A stretch of DNA of 12,870 nucleotides from SCTD01 sp036675425 (GCA_036675425.1 JAKFFB010000237.1:1-12870); one strand, 5' to 3'. Positions 1 to 6,503 are shown, counted from the first letter of the stretch. The notes: generated by a model from the letters alone, not told the origin. Translations and numbers: made by a program.

Positions 1-833
1 TCCTTCATGGCGCGCGCCCGGCCGGCGGCGTGGTCGGCCACGCCGTCCGGGGGCGCCTGCGGCGACTCGGCGGCGGCGCCGGCGACGACCGGGGAGGAGG
101 TGCGGTGGCCGTTGCCGTCGACGACGTCGGCGACGATCACGGTGACGTTGTCGGGGCCGCCGCCGCGCAGCGCGAGCTGGACCAGCCGGTCGCAGGACTC
201 CTGCGGGTCGGCGATCTCGAGCGCCTCCTGCAGCGTCTCCGCGCGACCGACCGGACCGGTCAGCCCGTCGGTGCACAGCAGGTAGCGGTCGCCGGGGCGG
301 ACCTCGCGCACCGACAGGTCGGGCTCGATGCCGTCGCGCCCGTCGAGCGCGCGGGTGATGAGCGAGCGCTGGGGGTGGGTGCTCGCCTCGTCCTCGCTGA
401 TCCGGCCCTCGTCGACCAGGGTCTGCACCAGCGTGTGGTCGTGGGTGATCTGGGTCAGCGCGCCGTCGCGCAGCAGGTAGGCGCGGGAGTCGCCGATGTG
501 CAGCATCCCGAGCCGGCTGCCGGCGAACAGCACGGCGGTGAGCGTGGTGCCCATGCCCTCGAGCGCCGGATCGCCGGTGACCATGTCGCGCAGGTGCGAG
601 TTGGCGGACTCCGCGCTCTCGCGCAGCACCTCGAGCAGGTCGCTGCCAGGGGCGTCCTCGTCGAGGTGGGCCAGCGCGGCGATGGCGACCGCGGAGGCGA
701 CCTCGCCGGCGGCGTGCCCGCCCATGCCGTCGGCGACGGCCAGCACGCGCGGCCCGGCGTAGACCGAGTCCTCGTTGCCGTCCCGCAGCAGCCCGGTGTG
801 CGAGCGGGCCGCGTAACGGAGGCCCAGGCTCAT
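1..833 (-). CDS. pstP: PP2C-family Ser/Thr protein phosphatase (PstP type), partial at window start
   Basis: The reading frame starts at ATG 833 on the minus strand and runs off the window edge, giving about 277 residues without a stop. It carries the metal-dependent PP2C signature: GNEDSV with the first metal Asp (D22), ADGMGGH (D35), GMGTTL, a GDSRAYLLRDG strand, LLCTDGL, and GGPDNVTVIVA near residue 220-235. After the catalytic domain a Pro/Ala-rich linker begins, as in PstP, whose transmembrane helix and extracellular tail would lie outside the window. In actinobacteria PstP reverses PknA/PknB phosphorylation of cell-wall and division proteins. The start lies 10 bases after the fhaB stop, with a GAGG Shine-Dalgarno-like sequence. 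It is the third gene of a co-oriented fhaA-fhaB-pstP operon; I infer that the rest of the locus (ftsW/rodA, pbpA, pknA/B) follows off-window. Confidence 0.93.
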   Translation of the reverse strand, partial: MSLGLRYAARSHTGLLRDGNEDSVYAGPRVLAVADGMGGHAAGEVASAVAIAALAHLDEDAPGSDLLEVLRESAESANSHLRDMVTGDPALEGMGTTLTAVLFAGSRLGMLHIGDSRAYLLRDGALTQITHDHTLVQTLVDEGRISEDEASTHPQRSLITRALDGRDGIEPDLSVREVRPGDRYLLCTDGLTGPVGRAETLQEALEIADPQESCDRLVQLALRGGGPDNVTVIVADVVDGNGHRTSSPVVAGAAAESPQAPPDGVADHAAGRARAMK

Positions 834-843
834 GGAGTCGGCC

Positions 844-1317
844 TCATGGGCGCAGCTCGAGGACGGTCTTGCCGATCCGGATGGGCGCGCCGACCGGGAC
901 CTGCGTCGGGCGGGCGACCTTCGCGTTGTTCAGGTAGGTGCCGTTGGTCGAGCCGAGGTCCTCGACCAGCCAGGTGCCCTCGGACGGCACGAGCCGGGCG
1001 TGCCGGCTGCTGGCGTAGTCGTCGGTGAGCACGAGCGTGGAGTCGTCGGCGCGGCCGAGGGTGACGGGCCCGTCGCCGAGCTTGATCGTGGTGCCCGCGA
1101 GCGCGCCCTCGGTGACGACGAGCTTGCGGGCCGAGCCGCGGCTGCGCTTCGGGGCGGGGGTGCGCGGTGCGGCGGCAGCCGCTGCCGGCGCGGGGGTCTT
1201 GACGACGCGGCTGCCGTAGAGGTCGCTGCGCACGGTGCGGAAGGCGAGCACGACGAAGACCCAGAGCAGGGCCAGCAGGCCGTACTTCACCGCCGCGACG
1301 ACCAGGGCGCTGCCCAT
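844..1317 (-). CDS. fhaB: FHA-domain membrane protein FhaB (FipA-like)
   Basis: A 157-residue protein with one N-terminal membrane segment (about residues 6-26), an Ala/Pro-rich linker (about 40-60) and a C-terminal FHA domain (about 66-155). The phosphothreonine-binding residues are visible: G88-R89, the SSRH motif (S104, H106), and STNGT (N125-G126). This matches the size and architecture of actinobacterial FhaB, an adaptor that reads Thr-phosphorylated partners of the Pkn kinases at the division/cell-wall machinery. Its ATG shares one base with the stop of fhaA (TGATG), so translation is probably coupled. The PP2C gene follows 10 bases downstream. Substrate partners cannot be read from the sequence. 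Confidence 0.93.
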   Translation of the reverse strand: MGSALVVAAVKYGLLALLWVFVVLAFRTVRSDLYGSRVVKTPAPAAAAAAPRTPAPKRSRGSARKLVVTEGALAGTTIKLGDGPVTLGRADDSTLVLTDDYASSRHARLVPSEGTWLVEDLGSTNGTYLNNAKVARPTQVPVGAPIRIGKTVLELRP

Positions 1318-2018
1318 CAGGCCTCTCTCTTGAAGACCATCGGGGTGGCACCGACCTCGATGCGGTCGCCGTCCACCAGCAGCGTCGAGCTCACCTTGCG
1401 GCCGTTCACGATCGTGCCGTTGGTGGAGCGCAGGTCGGCCAGCCGGACGTCGTCGCCCTCGAGGTGCAGCTCGAGGTGGGTGCGGGAGACGCCGGTGTCG
1501 TGCAGGCGCAGGTCGGCCTCGGCGCCGCGGCCGACGACCGTCACCGGCTTGGTGAGCAGGACGGTGCGCTCGGGGGTGCCGCTGCCTGCGGGCAGCACCA
1601 GGCGGGGTCGGCCGGTGCCCGTCGTGCCCGGGTCGACCGGCTGCGCGTCGGCGACGACGGCGCTGCGGACCCGGAAGACGCCGGTGTCGAGCTCGCCGAC
1701 CTCCTCGAAGACGACGCCGACCTTCCCGACGAAGGACCAGCCCTGCTCCTCGGCGTGCTCCTCGACCATGCTGGCGAGCTCGGCCCGGAGCGGCTCGTCG
1801 TACTCACCCAGGCGCTCGTGGTCGACGGGGCCGAGCTCGACGACGTAGGCGTTGGGGACGAGCACCCGGCCCGCACCGACGATGGCCTTCTTGTCGGCGG
1901 CCTCGCGCTGGAGCGCGGCGGCGACCTCGACGGGCTGGACCACCCCGCCGAACACGCGCGCGAAGGCACCCTCGACGAGGCCTTCGAGCCGACGCTCGAA
2001 GCGCTGCAGCACTCCCAC
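1317..2018 (-). CDS. fhaA: FhaA: DUF3662 plus FHA domain protein
   Basis: I choose GTG 2018 because the DUF3662 domain begins immediately (VGVLQRFERRLEGLVEGAF) and an AAGGGG Shine-Dalgarno sits about 7 bases upstream; the frame is open further upstream but without homology-like sequence. The product is 233 residues: DUF3662 at about 1-120, a short linker, and an FHA domain at about 140-230 with G163-R164, S178/H181 and N200-G201. It is short for FhaA because the usual long disordered linker between the two domains is almost absent. FhaA binds phosphorylated partners (the MviN/MurJ pseudokinase domain in mycobacteria) and tempers peptidoglycan synthesis. It is the first gene of the fhaA-fhaB-pstP operon, transcribed away from tRNA-Leu. 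Confidence 0.93.
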   Translation of the reverse strand: MGVLQRFERRLEGLVEGAFARVFGGVVQPVEVAAALQREAADKKAIVGAGRVLVPNAYVVELGPVDHERLGEYDEPLRAELASMVEEHAEEQGWSFVGKVGVVFEEVGELDTGVFRVRSAVVADAQPVDPGTTGTGRPRLVLPAGSGTPERTVLLTKPVTVVGRGAEADLRLHDTGVSRTHLELHLEGDDVRLADLRSTNGTIVNGRKVSSTLLVDGDRIEVGATPMVFKREA

Positions 2019-2045
2019 GCCGGTTCCCCTTCCCTGTCGGGAGTG

Positions 2046-2051
2046 ATCGTA
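2046..2051 (-). promoter_or_regulatory. Candidate -10 box of the fhaA-fhaB-pstP operon
   Basis: On the minus strand TACGAT lies 27 bases upstream of the fhaA GTG. This would place a transcription start near 2039 and leave room for the AAGGGG Shine-Dalgarno. No convincing -35 is visible at 16-18 bp, so the assignment rests on the TAnnnT match and its position. Confidence 0.4.
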
Positions 2052-2095
2052 TCCGTGACGATCGTCGCCCTCCGCGTCGGTCTCGTCGCTGGTGC

Positions 2096-2101
2096 TAGCC
2101 T
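2096..2101 (+). promoter_or_regulatory. Candidate -10 box of tRNA-Leu
   Basis: TAGCCT ends 13 bases before the first base of the mature tRNA, implying a start near 2108 and a short 5' leader for RNase P. The same hexamer recurs upstream of the lipoprotein gene at 4316. No clear -35 is seen. Confidence 0.4.
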
Positions 2102-2114
2102 TCGATCTCCACTC

Positions 2115-2197
2115 GGGCGAGTGGCGGAATGGCAGACGCGCACGGTTCAGGTCCGTGTGTCCGAAAGGACGTGGGGGTTCAACTCCCCCCTCGCCCA
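2115..2197 (+). tRNA. tRNA-Leu(CAG)
   Basis: The cloverleaf folds cleanly. The acceptor stem is GGGCGAG/CTCGCCC and the D-stem GCG/CGC. The anticodon stem CACGG/CCGTG closes the loop TTCAGGT, with CAG at 34-36 (reads CUG). A long class II variable arm GTCC-GAAA-GGAC follows, then T-stem GGGGG/CCCCC with loop TTCAACT, and discriminator A at 2197. The long variable arm with discriminator A is diagnostic of leucine. The 3' CCA is not encoded (ACG follows), so it must be added by nucleotidyltransferase. CUG is the dominant Leu codon in the neighbouring genes. Confidence 0.97.
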
Positions 2198-2227
2198 CGC
2201 ACACGAGGTCGTGCTCGGCCGGACGGC

Positions 2228-2233
2228 TAGCGT
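2228..2233 (+). promoter_or_regulatory. -10 box giving a leaderless or near-leaderless ilvA transcript
   Basis: TAGCGT ends 8 bases before the ilvA GTG at 2242, so transcription should begin within about 2 bases of the start codon. No Shine-Dalgarno is present before the GTG, consistent with leaderless translation. The same geometry is seen before the lipoprotein gene at 4330. Confidence 0.45.
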
Positions 2234-2241
2234 TCTGGATC

Positions 2242-3486
2242 GTGACCGTCACCGCGCAGCACGTCGAGGAGGCCGCCGAGCGGCTGGCCGGCGTCGTGGC
2301 GCCCACCCCGGTGGAGCGCAGCCCGCGGCTGTCCGAGCGGGTCGGCGGCGAGGTGTTCCTCAAGCGCGAGGACCTGCAGGTCGTCCGGTCGTACAAGGTG
2401 CGCGGCGCCTACAACGTCATCTCCCAGCTGAGCGAGGACGCCCGGGCCAGGGGCGTCGTCTGCGCGAGCGCCGGCAACCACGCGCAGGGGCTGGCGTACG
2501 CCTGCAGCGCGCTCGGGGTGAAGGGCAAGGTCTTCCTGCCGCGCACGACCCCCCGGCAGAAGCGCGACCGGATCGCCGTCCTCGGCGGGTCCTGCGTCGA
2601 GGTGCTGCTGGTCGGCGACACCTACGACGACGCGGCCGCTGCCGCGCTCGCGGACGCCGCCTCGACCGGCGCGACGCTGGTGCCGGCGTTCGACGACCTG
2701 CGCACCATCGCCGGCCAGGGCACGGTGCTGCTCGAGGCGATCGGCCAGCTCGGCCGGGTGCCCGACGTCGTGGTGCTGCCGGTCGGCGGCGGCGGTCTCA
2801 TCGCCGGCGCGCTCGCCTGGCTGCGCGAGCGGCACCCGGAGGTGCGCGTGATCGGGGTGGAGCCGGCCGGTGCCGCCTGCATGGCCGCCGCGGTCGCCGC
2901 CGGGGAGCCGGTGCGGCTCGAGGAGATCGAGAGCTTCGTCGACGGCGCCGCCGTGCGTCGTGCGGGAGACCTGACCTTCCCGTTCGTCCGGGACAGCGCC
3001 GTCGAGCTGGTCGCCGTTGCCGAGGGGCGGGTCTGCACCGAGATGCTCGCGCTCTACCAGTCCGACGGGATCATCGCCGAGCCCGCCGGCGCGCTCGCCG
3101 CCGCCGCGCTCGGTGACGTGGTCGACGTCGAACCGGGTCTCACCACGCTGGTCGTGCTGTCCGGCGGCAACAACGACGTCAGCCGGTACGGCGAGGTGGT
3201 CGAGCGGGCCCTGGTCCACGAGGGGCGCAAGCACTACTTCCTCGTCGACTTCCCGCAGGAGCCCGGCGCGCTGCGGCAGTTCCTCGACGAGGTGCTCGGG
3301 CCCGACGACGACATCACGCTGTTCGAGTACGTCAAGCGCAACAACCGCGAGACCGGCCCGGCGCTGGTCGGCATCGAGCTCGGCAGCCCCGAGGACCTGC
3401 CCGCGCTGCTCGCGCGGATGGAGGCGGCGCCCCCGGACATCACCCGCGTACCTCCCGACAGCCCGCTCTTCCGCTTCCTCCTCTAA
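2242..3486 (+). CDS. ilvA: Threonine ammonia-lyase (threonine dehydratase), short regulatory-domain form
   Basis: This 414-residue PLP enzyme deaminates L-threonine to 2-oxobutanoate, the first step toward isoleucine. The catalytic fold spans about 1-320: PLP lysine K52 in RSYKVRGAYN, the substrate loop ASAGNHAQG, and the phosphate-binding Gly loop VGGGGLIAG. Residues about 335-414 form one ACT-like regulatory domain beginning KHYFLVDFPQEPGALRQFL, as in the shorter IlvA class; the E. coli enzyme has two such modules and is about 514 residues. I chose GTG 2242 because the conserved N-terminus begins there and the upstream frame runs through the tRNA gene. A -10 box close to the start suggests leaderless translation. 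The crotonase gene follows after 8 bases and is probably cotranscribed. Confidence 0.93.
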   Translation: MTVTAQHVEEAAERLAGVVAPTPVERSPRLSERVGGEVFLKREDLQVVRSYKVRGAYNVISQLSEDARARGVVCASAGNHAQGLAYACSALGVKGKVFLPRTTPRQKRDRIAVLGGSCVEVLLVGDTYDDAAAAALADAASTGATLVPAFDDLRTIAGQGTVLLEAIGQLGRVPDVVVLPVGGGGLIAGALAWLRERHPEVRVIGVEPAGAACMAAAVAAGEPVRLEEIESFVDGAAVRRAGDLTFPFVRDSAVELVAVAEGRVCTEMLALYQSDGIIAEPAGALAAAALGDVVDVEPGLTTLVVLSGGNNDVSRYGEVVERALVHEGRKHYFLVDFPQEPGALRQFLDEVLGPDDDITLFEYVKRNNRETGPALVGIELGSPEDLPALLARMEAAPPDITRVPPDSPLFRFLL

Positions 3487-3494
3487 GGGGTCCC

Positions 3495-4274
3495 ATGTCC
3501 AAGGTCACCGTCGAGCTGGACGGGCACGTCCTCCTGATCGGCGTCGACCGCGCCGACAAGCGCAACGCCTGGGACCTGGAGGTCATCGACGAGGTCGCGG
3601 CGGCGTACGACCGGCTCGCCGCGGACGACGACGCCCGGGTCGGGGTCGTCTTCGGGCACGGCGACCACTTCTCCGCGGGCCTCGACCTGGCGGAGGTGCT
3701 GCCGGCGGTGCAGGCCGGCGGACCCGAGGTGCTCAGCGGGAAGAGCCTGCACGACCCGTTCGGGTTGTGGGGGCCACCGGTGCCCAAGCCCGTCGTGATG
3801 GCGGTGCAGGGCATCGCCTTCACCCTGTCGATCGAGCTGGCCCTGGCCTCCGACGTCGTGGTCGCCGCGGACGACGTCCGGTTCCGTCAGCTGGAGGTCG
3901 GCCGGGGGATCCTGCCGTTCGGTGGCGCGACGCTGCGGGCCCCGGCGCAGCTCGGCTGGGGCAACGCGATGCGCTGGATCCTGACCGGGGAGGAGCTCGG
4001 CGCGGCCGAGGCGCACCGGATCGGGCTGGTGCAGGAGGTCGTGCCGCCCGGACAGCAGCTGGCCCGGGCCGTGGAGATCGCGCAGCTCATCGCGAAGCAG
4101 GCGCCGCTCGGGGTGCAGGGGACGCTCGCCAACGCACGGATCGCCTGCCGGAACGAGGAGGCGGCGCGCGAGCACCTGTCCGGGCTGCTCCCGCCGCTGC
4201 TGGTGTCGGAGGACGCCGCCGAGGGCGTGCTGAGCTTCCTCGAGCGGCGCGAGGCGCGGTTCACCGGGCGCTGA
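3495..4274 (+). CDS. Crotonase/enoyl-CoA hydratase family protein
   Basis: A 259-residue crotonase-fold protein starting at ATG 3495 behind AAGGGG (8-base gap from ilvA). The first oxyanion-hole loop is FSAGLDL (59-65). Both acid/base glutamates of enoyl-CoA hydratase have counterparts, E114 in SIEL and E134 in RQLEV, followed by PFGGATLR. The second oxyanion region, usually GGG before the first catalytic Glu, reads TLS (110-112). That suggests a subfamily rather than a canonical hydratase, so I give no gene symbol. The likely substrate is an acyl-CoA; the exact reaction is not readable. Pairing with ilvA is probably transcriptional, since 2-oxobutanoate and acyl-CoA metabolism can meet at propionyl-CoA, but that link is inference. 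Confidence 0.88.
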   Translation: MSKVTVELDGHVLLIGVDRADKRNAWDLEVIDEVAAAYDRLAADDDARVGVVFGHGDHFSAGLDLAEVLPAVQAGGPEVLSGKSLHDPFGLWGPPVPKPVVMAVQGIAFTLSIELALASDVVVAADDVRFRQLEVGRGILPFGGATLRAPAQLGWGNAMRWILTGEELGAAEAHRIGLVQEVVPPGQQLARAVEIAQLIAKQAPLGVQGTLANARIACRNEEAAREHLSGLLPPLLVSEDAAEGVLSFLERREARFTGR

Positions 4275-4291
4275 GGTCGGGACCTCCGACC
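4275..4291 (+). terminator. Hairpin after the ilvA-crotonase pair
   Basis: A 6-bp GC-rich stem GGTCGG/CCGACC with loop GACCT starts directly after the crotonase stop codon. There is no U-tract, as is common for actinobacterial terminators. It separates the pair from the lipoprotein operon promoter; termination efficiency is uncertain. Confidence 0.4.
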
Positions 4292-4315
4292 CAGCGGGGG
4301 TGGCGATCGCTCACG

Positions 4316-4321
4316 TAGCCT
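4316..4321 (+). promoter_or_regulatory. -10 box giving a leaderless or near-leaderless lipoprotein operon
   Basis: TAGCCT ends 8 bases before GTG 4330, the same hexamer as the tRNA-Leu promoter and the same spacing as ilvA. No Shine-Dalgarno precedes the GTG. This supports 4330 as the start, since the upstream in-frame GTG at 4300 would place the promoter inside the gene. Confidence 0.45.
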
Positions 4322-4329
4322 CCGGACTC

Positions 4330-4743
4330 GTGACCGCACGCCTGCTCACCTCGCTGCTGGCCGTCGTCCTGCTCAGCGGGTGCTCCGCCGGCACCGACGA
4401 GACCGCCGACCCGGCGCCGACGTCGGCCGCGCCGAGCGCGGCCGCCACCAGCGCCGCACCCGCCCCGAGCCCGTCGCCGAGCGGGACCGTCGTCGACGTG
4501 ACCTACGCGGGCGGCGAGGTCACCGGGGTCGACGCGCGGGTCAACGTGACGCTCGGCGAGAGGGTCGTCCTCCGCTTCACCAGCGACGTCGCCGAGGAGA
4601 TCCACGTCCACGGCTACGACCTCTACACCGACCTGGTCCCCGGGACCCCGGCCGAGATCGCCTTCACGGCGGACATCCCCGGTTCCTTCGAGGTCGAGCT
4701 GCACCAGGCCGGCCGCCCGCTCTACCAGCTGCGGGTCGCGTGA
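4330..4743 (+). CDS. Secreted cupredoxin-like lipoprotein
   Basis: A 137-residue protein with a lipoprotein signal: VTARLL, a hydrophobic stretch and lipobox LLSGC with the lipidated Cys at residue 18. A Thr/Ala/Pro/Ser-rich spacer (about 19-55) precedes a compact beta domain. The domain's second half has the cupredoxin-like pattern HVHGYDLYTDLVPGTPAEI then FEVELHQAG. The histidines could bind metal, but the Cys and Met ligands of a classical type I copper centre are absent, so blue-copper electron transfer should not be assumed. It would sit on the outer face of the membrane. Its stop overlaps the GTG of the membrane protein gene by 4 bases (GTGA), indicating coupled translation and a shared job with the next two genes. 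GTG 4330 is chosen for the ideal signal-peptide length and the adjacent -10 box. Confidence 0.82.
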   Translation: MTARLLTSLLAVVLLSGCSAGTDETADPAPTSAAPSAAATSAAPAPSPSPSGTVVDVTYAGGEVTGVDARVNVTLGERVVLRFTSDVAEEIHVHGYDLYTDLVPGTPAEIAFTADIPGSFEVELHQAGRPLYQLRVA

Positions 4744-6047
4744 TCCTCGCCCACGGGGTCGGCAGCCGGGCCGACCTGCCGATCCCCCTCGCGCTCGCCC
4801 TCTACGGCGCCGGCCTCGCCGTCGTCGTCAGCTTCCTCGCGCTGGTGCTGCTGTGGCGCACGCCGAAGCTGCGCGGCGACGCCGCCGGCCGACCGCTCCC
4901 GGGGGCGGTCCAGGCGGTGGTCGACAGCCCGGTCACCCGCTGGCTCGCCCGGGTGGTGGTCCTGTTCCTCACCCTCGTCGTGGTTGCGGTGGCCCTCGTC
5001 GGACCGCCGAGCCCCAACGACAACCTCTCGCCGTACGCCCTCTACGTCACGCTGTGGGTCGGCCTCATCCCGGCGAGCCTGCTCCTCGGGTCCTTCTGGG
5101 CGTACGTCAACCCGCTGCGCACCCTGCACGCCGTCCTCGCGAAGATCACCGGTCCCGCCCCGGCCGAGGGGCGGCTCCCCGCGCTCGGCTACTGGCCTGC
5201 GGCGGTCTCGCTGCTCGTCTTCGTGTGGCTGGAGCTGGTCCTGCCGGGGCGCGCCGAGCCGCGCACCGTCGGGGTCTTCCTCGTCCTGTACGGCGTCGCT
5301 CAGCTGGTCGCGTCGCTGTGGTTCGGCTCCGGCTGGTTCGCCCGCGGCGACGGCTTCGAGGTCTACAGCACGCTGCTGGGCCGGATGTCGCCGTTCGGCC
5401 GGCGCGAGGACGGGCGGCTGGTGGTGCGGTCGCCGCTGGACGGCATCGACGGCGTGAAGGTCGAGCCCGGGCTGGTCGCCGTGGTCATGGTGCTCATCGG
5501 CTCGACCGGCTTCGACGGGCTCTCCCGTACCCAGTTCTGGCAGTCGGGGCCGGGGCAGGACGCCTACCTGACCGCGGTGCCGGGGACGATCGGGCTGGTC
5601 GTCATGATCGCGATCGCGACCGCGCTGTTCGTCGGGGCCACCACGCTGTCCGGCGTGCTGACGGGGCAGCCGCGCCGGGAGCAGCCGGGCTGGTACGCCC
5701 ACTCGCTCATCCCGATCGCGGCCGGCTACGCCGTCGCGCACTACTTCTCCCTGCTCCTGCTGGACGGCCAGGCGACGTGGATCCTCGCCAGCAACCCGTT
5801 CGGTCGCGAGGGCGTGGACGTCTTCGGGACGTACGGCAACGTGATCGACTACACCGCGATCAGCCCGCGCGCGATCGCGAACACCCAGGTCGGCGCCATC
5901 GTGCTCGGTCACGTGCTGGGCGTGGTGCTGGCGCACGACCGGGCCGTGCGCGTCGGGCCGCACCGCGCCACCGCGGGTCAGCTGCCGCTGGTGGTGGCCA
6001 TGGTCGCCTTCACCGTCGGCGGCCTCAGCCTGCTGCTGTCCTCATGA
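4740..6047 (+). CDS. Polytopic membrane protein of unknown function
   Basis: A 435-residue integral membrane protein with nine or ten predicted helices (about residues 14-38, 65-86, 98-122, 150-170, 178-198, 240-260, 280-306, 318-340, 382-400, 415-435). It opens with a conserved-looking extracytoplasmic segment LAHGVGSRADLPIPL. Other notable features are His residues inside membrane segments (YAHSLIPIAAGYAVAHYF and VLGHVLGVVLAHD), FWAYVNPLRTL, and a large loop FGREGVDVFGTYGNVIDYT. The histidine-rich helices and the cupredoxin-like partner make metal handling or redox transfer possible, but I recognise no characterised family. It overlaps the lipoprotein gene (GTGA) and the downstream small gene (ATGA), so all three are translationally coupled. 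The GTG start is fixed by this overlap and by the N-terminal motif. Confidence 0.82.
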   Translation: MILAHGVGSRADLPIPLALALYGAGLAVVVSFLALVLLWRTPKLRGDAAGRPLPGAVQAVVDSPVTRWLARVVVLFLTLVVVAVALVGPPSPNDNLSPYALYVTLWVGLIPASLLLGSFWAYVNPLRTLHAVLAKITGPAPAEGRLPALGYWPAAVSLLVFVWLELVLPGRAEPRTVGVFLVLYGVAQLVASLWFGSGWFARGDGFEVYSTLLGRMSPFGRREDGRLVVRSPLDGIDGVKVEPGLVAVVMVLIGSTGFDGLSRTQFWQSGPGQDAYLTAVPGTIGLVVMIAIATALFVGATTLSGVLTGQPRREQPGWYAHSLIPIAAGYAVAHYFSLLLLDGQATWILASNPFGREGVDVFGTYGNVIDYTAISPRAIANTQVGAIVLGHVLGVVLAHDRAVRVGPHRATAGQLPLVVAMVAFTVGGLSLLLSS

Positions 6048-6208
6048 GCTCGCTGGCCCACGGCGGCGGGGCACCGGAGGCGGCCATGATCGGCGCGCCG
6101 CTGCTGCTACTGGCTGTGTTCGTCGTGCTCGAGCGCAAGGCCCGTCGCCGGGAGCGCGACGCGGCCGGCGCGCCCGTCGAACCGGACGAAACAGGCGACG
6201 AGGGCTGA
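6044..6208 (+). CDS. Small single-pass membrane protein
   Basis: A 54-residue ORF whose ATG overlaps the stop of the polytopic protein by 4 bases (ATGA). It begins SSLAHGGGAPEAAMIGAP, echoing the LAHG start of its neighbour. It then has one hydrophobic segment (about 15-30, IGAPLLLLAVFVVL), a positively charged stop-transfer ERKARRRER and an acidic tail. By the positive-inside rule the tail is cytoplasmic. The overlap, the clean TM-plus-charge pattern and the codon usage argue that it is a real gene. A small accessory or stabilising subunit of the neighbouring membrane protein is the simplest inference. Confidence 0.7.
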   Translation: MSSLAHGGGAPEAAMIGAPLLLLAVFVVLERKARRRERDAAGAPVEPDETGDEG

Positions 6209-6215
6209 GAACCGG

Positions 6216-6256
6216 CCGTTCGGCGTCCGTTTCGCCGCAAAGGTTCGGCCGAACGG
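6216..6256 (+). terminator. Inverted repeat downstream of the membrane-protein operon
   Basis: CCGTTCGGC (6216-6224) pairs perfectly with GCCGAACGG (6248-6256), enclosing 23 bases. An alternative inner stem CGGCG/CGCCG (6221-6225/6233-6237) could nest inside CCGTTC/GAACGG. Lying 8 bases after the last stop codon, it may terminate the upstream operon. The half-site GTTCGG occurs twice and once inverted, so it might instead be an operator. Confidence 0.4.
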
Positions 6257-6284
6257 ATGAGTACCCCCACGCCGTATCTGGTCA

Positions 6285-6296
6285 CACTACGTAGTG
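6285..6296. promoter_or_regulatory. Perfect 12-bp palindrome, candidate operator
   Basis: CACTACGTAGTG is a perfect palindrome; offset GTCAC/GTGAC arms (6281-6285, 6294-6298) frame it. It lies upstream of the first RNA copy, where the promoter of the LPFTG gene is expected. A few 12-bp palindromes are expected by chance in a window this size, so the call rests on position. Confidence 0.3.
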
Positions 6297-6326
6297 ACGG
6301 CGTCGCATCCAGCGAGGTCATCGGCG

Positions 6327-6346
6327 GCCGGGACTGAGCCCCCGGC
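6327..6346 (+). other. Hairpin preceding RNA copy 1
   Basis: GCCGGG/CCCGGC, 6 bp, with an 8-base loop, ending 14 bases before copy 1. A different hairpin occupies the equivalent place before copy 2 (6479-6492), suggesting that the structured unit begins here. Confidence 0.5.
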
Positions 6347-6360
6347 TGTGAAGGAAGCGT

Positions 6361-6444
6361 TGATCCGGATGGTCCACACCGACGCCCACGGCGCACGGAG
6401 AGACACGGTCGCCTAGGCCGTCCGGGGAGTGAGTGGCGAGACCG
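6361..6444 (+). ncRNA. Structured leader RNA, copy 1 (pseudoknot; candidate riboswitch)
   Basis: The 84-nt unit runs from TGATCCGG to GCGAGACCG. Helix P1 pairs 6365-6374 with 6416-6425 (10 bp, two G-U). Inside it, CGCC/GGCG (6383-6386/6390-6393) stacks on CCG/CGG (6379-6381/6396-6398). A pseudoknot pairs CGGTCGCC (6406-6413) with GGC and GACCG (6435-6437, 6440-6444), two bases bulged. The two wobbles are legal only in a plus-strand transcript. A second copy 59 bases downstream keeps all three elements. No riboswitch family that I know by consensus fits (c-di-AMP, c-di-GMP, glycine, SAM, TPP, cobalamin, guanidine considered). A tandem riboswitch or a protein-binding leader is inferred. Confidence 0.65.
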
Positions 6445-6478
6445 ACCTGCCCCTGGAGATCTGGGGTGCCCTCGGGCA

Positions 6479-6492
6479 TCCGGCTCTCCGGA
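6479..6492 (+). other. Hairpin preceding RNA copy 2
   Basis: TCCGG-CTCT-CCGGA, a perfect 5-bp stem with a tetraloop, ending 11 bases before copy 2. Its sequence differs from the hairpin before copy 1, but its position is equivalent. Confidence 0.45.
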
Positions 6493-6503
6493 CGCAGAGG
6501 CTG

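Noticed and set aside
30..1028. Long plus-strand frame opposite the PP2C and fhaB genes
   Set aside because: Antisense shadow typical of high-GC DNA; the minus strand encodes complete PP2C and FHA motifs.
2057..2066. GACGATCGTC palindrome between fhaA and tRNA-Leu
   Set aside because: A 10-bp palindrome is expected roughly a dozen times per window of this size, and nothing else supports a site.
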